From Bacillus pumilus (GTDB taxonomy: Bacteria; Bacillota; Bacilli; Bacillales; Bacillaceae), in contig NZ_LT906438.1 of NCBI RefSeq assembly GCF_900186955.1, forward strand, positions 744,001 to 808,000: a stretch of DNA of 64,000 bases, in the 5' to 3' direction. Below, in pieces: positions 8,302 to 17,589 of this stretch (the first letter of the stretch is position 1; each line of letters opens with the position of its first letter). The position numbers and the translations under genes are program-made. The notes under the pieces were generated by a model. The model made no database searches and had not been told where the DNA came from. It was given only the letters and a program-made list of their open reading frames with translations.

Positions 8302-9213
8302 ATGAACAGCATATATTGTACGGTTCTATCAAGTGGAAGACTTTATCAAGCCATTGCGTTTTTCTTGTCATTGAAGCAAGTAGAAGATGATGCTGTCATC
8401 AAGACGTTATGTATGGATGATGCTGCATTTGATCTGCTTCATCAAATGAATTTTCCTCATGTTGATCTTGTTCATGTACGGGAGCTCGAAACGCCGGAGC
8501 TGCTGGAGAAAAAAGAGGAACGGGATGCCTCGGAATATTGCTGGACATTAAAACCGATGTGGATTGAGTGGTTATTTGAACAGGAGCAGGCAGAAGGAGT
8601 AACCTATCTTGATGCGGATTTATTTTTTTATGAGAGCCCGCAAGTGATTTTTCAACATCAGCCGGATGCCTCTGTTTTACTTTCGAGAGGGGATATTGTG
8701 ATTCCGAGCTTCGATCCTGAGGAAGTGAAAATGCTTCAGAAGCTTTTAGGTCGCTATAACTCTGGCTTCCTGCATTTTAAAGGAGATAAAGCCGGACGAA
8801 AATGCCTCAGCTGGTGGAAGGAAGAATGCTTGAAGGAATGCAAAAATGCACCGGGAGAAGGCAAGTTTGGCGATCAAGGATATCTCGATCATATGCCGAA
8901 GCTGTTTGAAAAAGTGGAGGATATTCAAACAAAAGGCGTGAATATTGGTCATTGGAACTATGGGCAGCATTCCTATCGGGAAGAAAATGGACGGATTTTG
9001 CTGGAGGATGGGCATCCGCTCATTTGCTATCATTTCAGCGGCTTTCGCATCGTGAGCAAGGATGAGATGCAGCAAATTCATGAAAAAGGGAGAGATGATC
9101 TGCCGTTTTTCCAAGAAGCCTATCGAAACGTGCTGCGCCATGTGATTGAATCTGTTGAGCAGGTCGATCCGCTGTTTAACGGCTATGCCAAATTGGAGGA
9201 GGATGACGCATGA
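8302..9213 (+). CDS. yfnF: glycosyltransferase-like protein of spore glycan operon
   Basis: 303 residues, matching the length of B. subtilis YfnF (about 304). It begins with a GT-A-like strand (IYCTVLSSGRLYQAIAFFL) and has a DxD metal motif in TYLDADLFFY near residue 110. A GYNSGF-like stretch (GRYNSGFLHF) and GDQGYLD are common to nucleotide-sugar transferases. It is a paralogue of YfnD downstream (shared CWTLKP, LDADL/LDTDL, NSGF/NTGF). The ATGA overlap with yfnE shows translational coupling. Donor and acceptor sugars are not known. Confidence 0.82.
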   Translation: MNSIYCTVLSSGRLYQAIAFFLSLKQVEDDAVIKTLCMDDAAFDLLHQMNFPHVDLVHVRELETPELLEKKEERDASEYCWTLKPMWIEWLFEQEQAEGVTYLDADLFFYESPQVIFQHQPDASVLLSRGDIVIPSFDPEEVKMLQKLLGRYNSGFLHFKGDKAGRKCLSWWKEECLKECKNAPGEGKFGDQGYLDHMPKLFEKVEDIQTKGVNIGHWNYGQHSYREENGRILLEDGHPLICYHFSGFRIVSKDEMQQIHEKGRDDLPFFQEAYRNVLRHVIESVEQVDPLFNGYAKLEEDDA

Positions 9214-10400
9214 ATGAGAAGCCAAAGGTAAGCGTCATTATTCCGAGCTATAATGCCAAGGAGCGTTTAGAAGGGAGTCTTTTTTCCTTAACGCTTCAGG
9301 ATACGAATATTCCGTTTGAGGTCATTGTCGCCGATAATGGGTCAACGGACGGCACGATGGAAATGCTTGAGAACATTGAGGTGAATTTCCCGTTTAAAAA
9401 GGTGCGTATTCCTGTCAATCAAGGGATAGCCAAGGGGCGCAATCATGCCATTCGCGAGGCGGAGGGAGACCTGCTGATATTCCATGACAGCGATATGCTG
9501 GCAGAGCCGCAATTTATTCAAAAGCATGCGGAGGCACATGCTGATCATGAGGACCTTGTCATTTGTGGTGTATGCTGGAAGCGGATTTATCGTTATTTTT
9601 ACGAAGCATTTGATCAGGATCATATCAATCGGTTGAAAAAGCAAGGCCTGTATAAGCGGAAAATGAATGATAAAACGCCTCTTTTATCAATGAAGGAAGT
9701 TGAAAATGGTGCATTTCTAGAGAAAAGCTTCGATTTGCAGTCTGAGTTTATTGATATCCTCAAAGACATTTTGCGCACGTACAACTATGATTTAGGCTCT
9801 TATGAGCTGCCGTGGCGATTTTTTATTACGAATAACTCCTCTGTCAAACGCAAGCATGTCATCGCGCTCGGGATGTTTGATGAACAGATCGTTCGGTACG
9901 GGTTTGAGGATTATGATTTAGGAATTCGTCTGCATCAGCTTGGTCTCTCCTTTGAATTGCGAGAGGATATCATGAGCGTGCATCAGGAGCATCCAAGTAA
10001 TTTAACGTCATTTGATGACATCAAATATAACATTTTGTATATGTGCGAGAAGTACAACAATATTGATGCCATTGATGTCCATTTGGCTTTCTCTGGTCCA
10101 TTTTCTCACACCATCACAAATGACATTGTAAAAGAAGTCCGGCAGCTGCGTGATAATCCGGTATTCGATGGTCTGCTCTCTTATTTTTTAGAGCTGCTTC
10201 ATTTGATCACGGAGCGAAACGTAGGCGTCAAACGCGATAAAAAAGATCAGCTGACCGCTAGACATGTCCCTTTGAAAAAACTGTCCGAGGCAGCGCAGCT
10301 TGCGCGGCAGGAATATGGCTGCACAGTGGTTGTAGAAGCCATTCAAGGGCTGACAAAAGAGTTATTACGCGTTGATTTGTTTCAAGTGGATGTGTTGTAG
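9210..10400 (+). CDS. yfnE: family 2 glycosyltransferase
   Basis: 396 residues, near the B. subtilis YfnE length. The GT2 domain occupies the first ~260 residues: VSVIIPSYNAKERLEGSL, the ADNGSTDGTMEML nucleotide site, and the DSD metal motif in LLIFHDSDML. The FGFEDYDLGIRLHQLG-type segment (YGFEDYDLGIRL) is the usual acceptor/catalytic ED motif. The ~130-residue tail is not assigned. It overlaps yfnF by four bases and its stop abuts yfnD. Confidence 0.88.
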   Translation: MNEKPKVSVIIPSYNAKERLEGSLFSLTLQDTNIPFEVIVADNGSTDGTMEMLENIEVNFPFKKVRIPVNQGIAKGRNHAIREAEGDLLIFHDSDMLAEPQFIQKHAEAHADHEDLVICGVCWKRIYRYFYEAFDQDHINRLKKQGLYKRKMNDKTPLLSMKEVENGAFLEKSFDLQSEFIDILKDILRTYNYDLGSYELPWRFFITNNSSVKRKHVIALGMFDEQIVRYGFEDYDLGIRLHQLGLSFELREDIMSVHQEHPSNLTSFDDIKYNILYMCEKYNNIDAIDVHLAFSGPFSHTITNDIVKEVRQLRDNPVFDGLLSYFLELLHLITERNVGVKRDKKDQLTARHVPLKKLSEAAQLARQEYGCTVVVEAIQGLTKELLRVDLFQVDVL

Positions 10401-11330
10401 ATGGCGTCTTATCATTTTACAACCATTGTGTCGAATACACATGTTTTTAAGCTTTTGGCGCTGATTCATTCGCTTGAACAAACCGCTCATTCATTCAAGT
10501 TGTCTGTTCTATGTGCAGACCCTTTGGCTTACAAGGTGTTAAGTGAATTTCCTCATCCGCACGTTAAATATGAACAGCTTGAAGATATTGAAGATGAGAC
10601 GCTGCGAGAGGCAAAGGATGATCGGACGTTCCATGAGTATTGCTGGACGTTAAAGCCCGTTTTTTTGCTCAAAATCCTTGAGTCCTCAGAAGCGGATTAT
10701 CTCGCCCATTTGGATACGGATTTGTATTTTTATCATGATCCAGAGGCGATATTTGCAGAGAATCCACTCGCTCATTTATTTTTGACGGATCATATGAATT
10801 CCAAGCGGTTCTATCACTTTTATGAGTTATCTGGCCGCTTCAATACTGGATTTGTCGGCTGCCGCAACACAGACGTTGCCAAACGGGCGGTCACACAATG
10901 GAAGGAAAACTGTCTTGCACACTGTACAGTCGAAATGGATACAAAAAATAAGACGTATGGAGATCAGCGGTATGTTGAAAGATGGATCGATGATTTTGAA
11001 GGGGTCCATGTGGTGACATCTAAAGGAGCCAATGCCGCGATTTGGAATATTGAAAACTACAAGCTTTCAGTTGTGAAAGGGGAAATGTATCTCGACGAAT
11101 GTCCACTCTTGTTCTATCATTTTTCTGCCTTTACGATCATTGATGAGAATACCTTTAATCTGAATTGGTATTACTATATGACAGAACAAAAGCTTGTGGA
11201 TCATCTATATATTCCATATGCCGATTTGGTTCATCAAAAAATCAAACAGGTGCAAAAGGTCTTTCCGGAATTCCAGCAAGGGTTTATTGCAAAGAAGCAT
11301 GTACCTGATACGCATTTTTATGAGATATGA
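10401..11330 (+). CDS. yfnD: glycosyltransferase-like protein, paralogue of YfnF
   Basis: 309 residues, last gene of the spore glycan operon. It shares with YfnF the YHFTTIVSNTHVFKLLALIHSL start, CWTLKP, a DxD motif (HLDTDLYFY) and FNTGFVG. The ATG follows the yfnE stop directly, so it is surely co-transcribed. The ribosome site would be inside yfnE (AAGTGGATGTG is weak), suggesting coupling. A clean hairpin terminator closes the operon. Confidence 0.82.
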   Translation: MASYHFTTIVSNTHVFKLLALIHSLEQTAHSFKLSVLCADPLAYKVLSEFPHPHVKYEQLEDIEDETLREAKDDRTFHEYCWTLKPVFLLKILESSEADYLAHLDTDLYFYHDPEAIFAENPLAHLFLTDHMNSKRFYHFYELSGRFNTGFVGCRNTDVAKRAVTQWKENCLAHCTVEMDTKNKTYGDQRYVERWIDDFEGVHVVTSKGANAAIWNIENYKLSVVKGEMYLDECPLLFYHFSAFTIIDENTFNLNWYYYMTEQKLVDHLYIPYADLVHQKIKQVQKVFPEFQQGFIAKKHVPDTHFYEI

Positions 11331-11358
11331 AAAAACCGCTCAATCACTGAGCGGTTTT
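11331..11358. terminator. bidirectional terminator yfnD/yfnC
   Basis: AACCGCTCA / TGAGCGGTT, 9-bp stem, A5 before and TTTTCTCCTTTTT after. Confidence 0.85.
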
Positions 11359-11365
11359 CTCCTTT

Positions 11366-12604
11366 TTATGATTCATTCCATTTGGAGATGGTTTGATCGC
11401 TAGGTAGTAAGAATGCAAGGATGCCTAATATCGGTAAAAAGGCGACTCCGATCATGGTAGGCGTTAAACCGAAGGCATCAATGAATGAGCCTAGAGCGAC
11501 CGATCCGATTGCACCCATACCAAACGCAAGTCCAACCGTTAAACCAGACATTGTGCCAATTTTCCCGGGAAATAGTTCTTGAGCATAAACGACTGTGACA
11601 GAGAAGCTTGACGTCAGAATGACTCCAATCAGTCCAAGTAAAACATAGGCAAAAACAGGTCCGGCAAATGGCAGCAGCAAGGCAAGTGGAAAGGATGCCA
11701 ATAAGGAAATTAAAATCACCGTTTTCTTGCCGAAGCGGTCTGCAAGCGGTCCGCCTAAAAATGTCCCAATTGCACCTAGAATGAGAAATAAGAAAATATA
11801 AGTCTGTGATTCTTTAATCGTCAATCCATATTGTTCAATCGCATAAAACGCATAGAAATTTGATATCGCATTCCCATACCAAGAGCGGGCAAAGATGAGA
11901 AAGACGATAATGCCAAGTGCTGTGAGTGCTGACTTACGGTGAAGTTCAGATCTTGCAGCTTTTGCTGGAGCTTTTTTCGCTTGAGCTCGAATGGTTTGAA
12001 GTCTTCCTGCGTACCATCTTGAAATATAAAGAAGGAAACCGACAGCCATCATTCCAACAATCGTAAACCAAGCCACGCCTGGCTGACCGAGAGGGACGAG
12101 CATTAAAGCAGCGATCAGCGGAGCAAAGGCTTGACCTGTATTTCCGCCTACTTGATAGATGGATTGTGCAAGTCCTCGTCTTGGACCAGCTGCCATGTTG
12201 GCAACGCGGGAACCCTCTGGATGAAAAATGGCAGAGCCGAGTCCGATAAAGACAACGCAAAGCAAGATGGTGGCAAAGGAAGGCGCAAACGCAAGCCCGA
12301 ATATACCGACAGCACTAGAAAATAAAGCAACCGGGAGTGCATAAGGCATCGGCCTTTTATCTGTGTACCACCCAATAGCGGGCTGCATCACGGAGGAGAC
12401 CATATTTAATGTAAAGGCAATCAGCCCTAATTGTGTAAAGGTCAGCCCCATTGAGCGTTCTAAAATAGGGAACATGGCAGGAATAACGGCTTGCAAAGTG
12501 TCATTGAGCATATGGCAAATGCCAATAATCAATAAAATGGGATAAACCGTTGATCCAGTGACAGAATTTTGAGGTTTATCCTTTGTACGAGCAGCAATAG
12601 CCAA
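11366..12604 (-). CDS. yfnC: MFS efflux protein, fosmidomycin-resistance (Fsr) type
   Basis: 412 residues with 12 hydrophobic segments. The GICHMLNDTLQAVIPAMFP start, FIGLGSAIFHPEGSRVAN and QVGGNTGQAFAPLIAA are hallmarks of the Fsr efflux family. B. subtilis yfnC has the same product and is also next to yfnD. The start is TTG, 8 bases after AGGAGG. It would export small toxic compounds, substrate unproven. It is convergent with the yfn glycan operon and shares its terminator. Confidence 0.87.
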   Translation of the reverse strand: MAIAARTKDKPQNSVTGSTVYPILLIIGICHMLNDTLQAVIPAMFPILERSMGLTFTQLGLIAFTLNMVSSVMQPAIGWYTDKRPMPYALPVALFSSAVGIFGLAFAPSFATILLCVVFIGLGSAIFHPEGSRVANMAAGPRRGLAQSIYQVGGNTGQAFAPLIAALMLVPLGQPGVAWFTIVGMMAVGFLLYISRWYAGRLQTIRAQAKKAPAKAARSELHRKSALTALGIIVFLIFARSWYGNAISNFYAFYAIEQYGLTIKESQTYIFLFLILGAIGTFLGGPLADRFGKKTVILISLLASFPLALLLPFAGPVFAYVLLGLIGVILTSSFSVTVVYAQELFPGKIGTMSGLTVGLAFGMGAIGSVALGSFIDAFGLTPTMIGVAFLPILGILAFLLPSDQTISKWNES

Positions 12605-12704
12605 TGAGACTTCCTCCTTTCATTCAACTGTTTTCTATTTTGCATTCTTCTCATTTTATTCATAAGGTGAACTATAAAACAATAGCAAATTGTCATGATT
12701 TAGT

Positions 12705-12733
12705 AAAAAGAGACACAAGCGCTTGTGTCTCTA
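12705..12733 (-). terminator. terminator of pbpC
   Basis: A perfect 22-base palindrome (GAGACACAAGC and its complement) followed on the minus strand by T5. Confidence 0.8.
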
Positions 12734-12738
12734 AATGG

Positions 12739-14778
12739 TTACTTATAAAAAGTTGCGATGACAGGCTTCATTTTTTGAATGACGAGTCCACTACCACCGC
12801 GATTTTTTACACCTTCAATCATGCCGACGAGGACGTAATCTTCTTTTTTAGGATTAAATGCAAGTAAAAATCCATTTTCAGAACCGTCTGTCGCTCCTTG
12901 TTTGCTCTTCAGCTCTGCCGTTCCTGTTTTAGCGGCAATATCAGCTCCTTCAATTTGTAAGGAGTGAGCTGTACCGTTTGGACTCGTCACGACCTGAGTG
13001 AGCGCGTCTTTCACTGTATTTGCCGAGTCTTCTTTGATGATTTGTTTTGGTGATGCTGTTTTCTCATCTTGAACGACTCGAGGGTAGACCAGCTTGCCTC
13101 CAGTTGCAAATGGAGAATAGGCATGTACTTGTTCAATCGGTGACATGAGTAATTCGCCTTGCCCATATGCCGAGTCAGCAAGTAAGATGTCCGATTGAAT
13201 GCCGTCGTTCGATACTTGTGCTGGTTTCATTGTAAATGGCATGTGCAAATCTTCGCCAAACCCAAATAATTTCACTTTTTTCTCATAGGTATCTTTGCCA
13301 ATTTCCAGTGCTTCCTGTCCGAAGTAAATATTATCTGAGTACACGAGGGCATCAACCATATTTACGTTTTCTTTATCGTGAACCCGTGTAATTCGATAAT
13401 TGCCCCAAGATTGATCCTTTTGCCATTTCAGGCCATGAATGGTGCGTACTTTATTAGGCTTTGTGACACCTGTTTCCAGACCGATGGCTGCTGTAATGGT
13501 TTTGAATGTAGACCCTGGTGCATACCGGCTCGCATACCGGGCTTGGAATGGGAGATCTGGGTTTTCACTGTATGCCTGATATTGCTTAGGTGTGATCCCG
13601 TTTGTCATAAGATTGACATCATAGGAAGGGGTGCTGACAAGCGCTAATAGATCCCCTGATGATGGATTCATGATGGTGACGGCTCCTTTTTCACCTTTCA
13701 GCTGTTCATAGGCTTTTTTCTGTAAAGAAGCATCAATGGTCAGCTTCACTGTTTTTCCATCTTGTCGATCTGATTTTTGCAATGTTTCTTCAATGCCTGT
13801 TTCATCATGTACGATCAAAATGCTTCCGCCATCTTGTCCACGTAAGTTTTTGTCAAATGTGAATTCAAGGCCGGTTTTGCCGATGATTTGATCTGCTTTT
13901 AATGCCGGATTTCTTTTGATATCATCTGCATTTGCTTTTCCGACATAGCCGGTGAGATGGGCGGCGGCTTCGTTATAAGGATAGTAACGCATTTCCTTCG
14001 ATTGATAGGTGACGCCTTTTATATCCTTTGGAATCGGTTTCTGTTCTAACATTGATTTGAGCGGGACAAACGTGTCGTCTGTGACCCATGCTTGTTTCAA
14101 CTGATTGTCGATTAGTTCTTCATCTATATCAAATGCTTTGCTGATTTTTTTGATATTGTGTTCTTTTTCTTCCCCTGTGCCAAGCTTTCCAGGGATGATG
14201 CCAAGTGCGCTTCCGCCAGTTGTTTCTGCTAGGGTACGCCCTTTTCGGTCGACGATATTTCCACGGACAGCAGGGTCTGATTTGACTTTGATGGTATCTC
14301 CCTTCTCCATTTGCGGGAAGATGAGATTTGGCTTCCAGTCGACTTTCCATTTATCATCTTCTTCTGAGAGAACGCCCTTGTAAGATAGCTTGTGCAGCTT
14401 GCCAAATGACGTTTTCATTGTCACATCATAGGAAAATTGATACCCATTTCCTTTGTCCTGTTTTTCGACGTTGAGCTTTGATATGCTTAGGTCATAAGCA
14501 CCAATTCCATTGAAGATATTGTCGTATTTGTCGGCTAGTTGTTTTTTTGAGAAGTCATTGGCTTTCAAAGACGCACTCGTTACCTCATCAGCCAGCTTTG
14601 TAAAGTCTTTCTTCTCCATTTGTTTTGTAAAGGATTGAGCCGCTTTTAAAGCTTCTTTTTCTTTTGAGAAAAGAGAATCTTTTAAGAAAAAGAAAGCAGC
14701 AGCAACTACGATGATACTAAGAATGGGAATCATGACTTTTTTCTGTTTCCAAAATGATTTTCGTTGATCCGTATACAA
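12739..14778 (-). CDS. pbpC: class B penicillin-binding protein with MecA N-domain (PBP3-like)
   Basis: 679 residues. A membrane anchor (VMIPILSIIVVAAAFFFL) is followed by an NTF2-like MecA_N domain (~35-150), a PBP dimerisation region (~155-330) and a transpeptidase domain with all three motifs: STFK (APGSTFKTI), SDN (YSDNIYFG) and KTGT (AAKTGTAEL). It cross-links peptidoglycan outside the membrane. MecA_N-type PBPs have low beta-lactam affinity. Length and layout match B. subtilis PbpC. I chose a TTG start 6 bases after AGGTG; the GTG inside the ribosome site is less likely. In B. subtilis pbpC is elsewhere, so this is a rearranged position. Confidence 0.85.
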   Translation of the reverse strand: MYTDQRKSFWKQKKVMIPILSIIVVAAAFFFLKDSLFSKEKEALKAAQSFTKQMEKKDFTKLADEVTSASLKANDFSKKQLADKYDNIFNGIGAYDLSISKLNVEKQDKGNGYQFSYDVTMKTSFGKLHKLSYKGVLSEEDDKWKVDWKPNLIFPQMEKGDTIKVKSDPAVRGNIVDRKGRTLAETTGGSALGIIPGKLGTGEEKEHNIKKISKAFDIDEELIDNQLKQAWVTDDTFVPLKSMLEQKPIPKDIKGVTYQSKEMRYYPYNEAAAHLTGYVGKANADDIKRNPALKADQIIGKTGLEFTFDKNLRGQDGGSILIVHDETGIEETLQKSDRQDGKTVKLTIDASLQKKAYEQLKGEKGAVTIMNPSSGDLLALVSTPSYDVNLMTNGITPKQYQAYSENPDLPFQARYASRYAPGSTFKTITAAIGLETGVTKPNKVRTIHGLKWQKDQSWGNYRITRVHDKENVNMVDALVYSDNIYFGQEALEIGKDTYEKKVKLFGFGEDLHMPFTMKPAQVSNDGIQSDILLADSAYGQGELLMSPIEQVHAYSPFATGGKLVYPRVVQDEKTASPKQIIKEDSANTVKDALTQVVTSPNGTAHSLQIEGADIAAKTGTAELKSKQGATDGSENGFLLAFNPKKEDYVLVGMIEGVKNRGGSGLVIQKMKPVIATFYK

Positions 14779-14787
14779 TGAAAACAC

Positions 14788-15069
14788 CTCAATTTTTGAT
14801 TAGATCCTCTATATTTTACAGTGATTGGTCGTGATTTGTATAGTTTCTCATAGAAACCTAGCGAAATAGATAAGAAAAACGACCTGTGATTTGCCGTTTA
14901 GGATACCCAATTTTATTAAAAAAATCTAAATCCTCAATTGAGGAAAAAGGTGAAATCATTTATGGTCCAGACCTAGCCTTGTATTACTCACCTTAAAAAG
15001 ACAAATTTTAAATTATTAAAAGATATGTAGCTAGATATCAGAAGATAATGCCCTACAGCGAGTTCTTAA
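14788..15069. other. AT-rich intergenic region, probable mobile-element debris
   Basis: No ORF with a ribosome site is visible. It holds the pbpC promoter on the minus strand and runs into the resolvase remnant. A CCTCAATTGAGG palindrome lies near 14932-14943. Confidence 0.4.
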
Positions 15070-15234
15070 TTTACGGTTATGACGGGTGTAAGCCAATTAG
15101 AACGTGATCTTATCCGTATACGACAGCATGAAGGAATTAAACTGGTTAGGAAGTAAGAGAAGCTTATAGGTCGACTAAAGAAGTGTCGTGATGCAGTAAA
15201 GCTTAATAAAGAGAGGAATATGATTGTAAATTAA
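15070..15234 (+). pseudogene. remnant of a serine recombinase (resolvase) C-terminal part
   Basis: Read in one frame: FTVMTGVSQLERDLIRIRQH, EGIKLVRK, stop, EKLIGRLKKCRDAVKLN, KERNMIVN, stop. The ELERDLI-R-R-EGI core followed by GRLKK and an NM-V stretch is the end of the catalytic domain and hinge of Tn3/Hin-type resolvases (usual pattern ERDLIxERTxEG ... GRPKK). One internal TAA and loss of both ends show it is dead. It marks this spot as a former mobile element and may explain the two unusual genes that follow. Confidence 0.72.
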
Positions 15235-15351
15235 ATGTGTGAAATGACAAATGTGTGTATAGTTTCAATATATAGAAAGCTGTCGGAAAGGAATAGTTGA
15301 TGGATTGTACCGGAAATTGTATAAATAAATCTCATATAAAGGAGGTATTAT

Positions 15352-16314
15352 ATGCCTAAAGTTGACAACCTGTTAGCCATCCTATGGATGCTTCGCTCAG
15401 ATAAAAAAATAACTGCAAAACAAATTTCAGAAAAGTTAGAGATGAATATAAGAACTGTTTATCGTTATATTGATACACTTTCAACGAGTGGTGTACCTAT
15501 CATTTCAGAACCAGGACATAACGGTGGCTATCGTTTATTGAACAATTTTATAGAGGCTCCTCTATTTTTTGATTTTGAGGAGCAAATTTCACTATTTCAC
15601 GCTGCTGTTTTTGCAGAAGATGCGGGATATTATGGAGGTGAAGCGCTCCAAAGAGCCCTCTCAAAACTTAGTAAACACTCAAATCAAGAGCAAGAAACAA
15701 AGGTAAACCAACATATAACTAGTCTTGAAGTAATAAGTCGAACCAGTTCAATCTCTTTGGAACCTTCTCTGAAAAAGTTGGAAAAGGCGATAGCAGCCGC
15801 GAACACGGTGAAAATTCTTTACCATAAAAGTGGAGAAAAGCAATTACATCATAGATGTGTCGATCCATACAGAATGATCTATTGGAATAATAAGTGGTAT
15901 GTGATTGGATTTTGTCATCTTAGGAATGATATGCGCAGTTTTAGAGTAGATCGAATTGAAAGTCTAATGGTGACTGAAAATCAGTTTGACCAGCAAGAAA
16001 ATTTTTCAGCACGTGACTTTTTTATAAACAGTCTCCTACCAACTTTAGAAGATAAGGAAGAGATTATTTCTTTGGTGATTCATGGGGATAAAAATGTATT
16101 GGCTGATATTTGCCAACATTGGTTTTTAGGACATTATTTACAAGAACGGAATTCACATCAAGCAGTTTTTCTTCTTCCAAAAGATATGATACATACATAT
16201 GTACCTTATTTACTTTTACCTTACAATAAATCTATTAAAGTTGTTGAGCCAATCAGTCTTAAAAAAAGAATGATTGAAGTTTTGTCGGATTTAATAAAAT
16301 TTTACCAAGTATGA
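15352..16314 (+). CDS. YafY-type HTH/WYL transcriptional regulator
   Basis: 320 residues. The N-terminal winged HTH (residues 1-60, KQISEKLEMNIRTVYRYIDTL) is followed by a WYL domain with NNKWYVIGFCHLRNDMRSFR and the RIESL end, and a C-terminal WCX-like region. WYL proteins sense ligands or nucleic acids. AAAGGAGG lies 6-7 bases before the ATG. Base composition is more AT-rich than its neighbours, and a resolvase remnant lies ~120 bases upstream, suggesting transfer. It is followed by a strong terminator and then a DJ-1 gene, which may be its target. Confidence 0.85.
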   Translation: MPKVDNLLAILWMLRSDKKITAKQISEKLEMNIRTVYRYIDTLSTSGVPIISEPGHNGGYRLLNNFIEAPLFFDFEEQISLFHAAVFAEDAGYYGGEALQRALSKLSKHSNQEQETKVNQHITSLEVISRTSSISLEPSLKKLEKAIAAANTVKILYHKSGEKQLHHRCVDPYRMIYWNNKWYVIGFCHLRNDMRSFRVDRIESLMVTENQFDQQENFSARDFFINSLLPTLEDKEEIISLVIHGDKNVLADICQHWFLGHYLQERNSHQAVFLLPKDMIHTYVPYLLLPYNKSIKVVEPISLKKRMIEVLSDLIKFYQV

Positions 16315-16352
16315 TAACTTCCCTGACGTTAACTGTCAGGGAAGTTATTTTA
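16315..16352 (+). terminator. terminator after WYL regulator
   Basis: ATAACTTCCCTGAC and GTCAGGGAAGTTAT form a 14-bp perfect stem with a short T-rich tail. Confidence 0.85.
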
Positions 16353-16388
16353 TAATCGCTATATCAACTGTGATTGGAGCGTGATTGG

Positions 16389-17021
16389 ATGCAAACAAAA
16401 AAAGCTTATCTATATGTATTTGATACGATGTCTGACTGGGAATATGGATATTTAATTGCTGAACTAAACTCAGGTAGATATTTCAAAAAAGATTTAGCAC
16501 CTTTAAGAGTAATTACAGTAGGAGCTAATAAAGAAATAAAGACGACTATGGGAGGTTTGAGTATAAAACCAGATATTTCCCTTGAAGAATGTAACCTTGA
16601 GAACAAAGATCTTTTCATTTTACCAGGAGGTACGACTTGGGGTGAAGACATTCACCAACCTATCTTGGAAAGAATTGGCCAAGCTTTAGAACTGGGCACT
16701 ATTGTTGCTGCAATTTGTGGTGCAACTGAGGGGCTCGCGAATAGGGGATACTTAAATACTAGAAGGCATACAAGTAATAACTTAGAATATACTAAAATGG
16801 TATGTCCTAACTATCAAGGAGAGAAGTTCTATGAGTTGGCACCTGCGGTATCTGATGCGAATTTAGTTACTGCATCAGGAATAGCCCCTTTAGAATTTGC
16901 AATGGAAGTGCTGAAAAAAATAGAAGTATTTACACCAGATACCTTACATTCTTGGTATAACCTGAATAAGACACATCAATCTGAATATTTCTTCCGGTTG
17001 ATGAATTCAATAAATAAATGA
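16389..17021 (+). CDS. DJ-1/PfpI-family protein
   Basis: 210 residues, class I glutamine amidotransferase-like fold. The nucleophile elbow is AAICGATEGLA (Cys near residue 113), preceded by FILPGG. Such proteins act as glyoxalases, hydrolases or amidases; the exact reaction is not readable. The start ATG follows GGAG by 9 bases; a TTG five codons upstream is possible. It sits behind the WYL regulator in the AT-rich insert and likely entered together with it. Confidence 0.82.
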   Translation: MQTKKAYLYVFDTMSDWEYGYLIAELNSGRYFKKDLAPLRVITVGANKEIKTTMGGLSIKPDISLEECNLENKDLFILPGGTTWGEDIHQPILERIGQALELGTIVAAICGATEGLANRGYLNTRRHTSNNLEYTKMVCPNYQGEKFYELAPAVSDANLVTASGIAPLEFAMEVLKKIEVFTPDTLHSWYNLNKTHQSEYFFRLMNSINK

Positions 17022-17028
17022 AGTAACT

Positions 17029-17082
17029 GAAAAAGCTCCATTTCTCTATTTTGATTTGTAGAGAAGTGTAGCTTTTTATTTT
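17029..17082. terminator. bidirectional terminator
   Basis: AAAAAGCT...TTCTCT and AGAGAA...AGCTTTTT form an imperfect stem between the DJ-1 gene and the minus-strand GerPC-like gene. Confidence 0.6.
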
Positions 17083-17152
17083 GGACTTGCCTTATCATTT
17101 TCTATTTGCATGTTCCTGATGCTGCCCCGATTGTACTAAAAAGCCGAGCGCA

Positions 17153-17506
17153 TTAAGAAGATGGCTTTGATCGAATCGAGACTGTCGGTGTTTTGGTTTC
17201 TTTTGGCTTCGGTGGTGATACTGTTTTTTTGATGTGCGTGTCCTTTGGCGTATAATAGGTTGCCCCAATATTGAGCCTGCCTTGAAGCTGGTCAATGGAA
17301 AGCTCACCGAACTCTAAATGGTAATCAATTTTCTCCACATGGAGAGATTCGATATGTATATGTGTATCCTCTGTGCCAGGGGAGGCTGGTGCGGACATTT
17401 TTTGCTCGAGAGCGGTGAGCCTTTTCTCCAGCTCGGTGACAGAGGGGGATGGACTGGATTCAGTTTTTTTAAAGAGTGATAGAATGAAATGTTTCAAGTA
17501 GACCAC
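17153..17506 (-). CDS. GerPC-like short spore protein
   Basis: 117 residues. After a basic N-terminus there is a short coiled coil (VTELEKRLTALEQKM) and then IHIESLHVEKIDYHLEFGEL...LQGRLNIGATY, which resembles the core of the spore germination protein GerPC; GerPC itself is longer (~200 residues). The Pro/Lys-rich tail is low complexity. The start is GTG or a TTG three codons on, with AAAAGG upstream. It is divergent from a GerPF-like gene, and the whole block encodes spore proteins, so a coat or germinant-access role is likely. Name withheld because the match is partial. Confidence 0.6.
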   Translation of the reverse strand: MVYLKHFILSLFKKTESSPSPSVTELEKRLTALEQKMSAPASPGTEDTHIHIESLHVEKIDYHLEFGELSIDQLQGRLNIGATYYTPKDTHIKKTVSPPKPKETKTPTVSIRSKPSS

Positions 17507-17589
17507 AACCTTTTCTTCTGCCTTGATCTAGTCTATGGAAAAGCTGTGAGATATATACTTATAGAGATGACAAGAAAGGGGAGAAGTAC

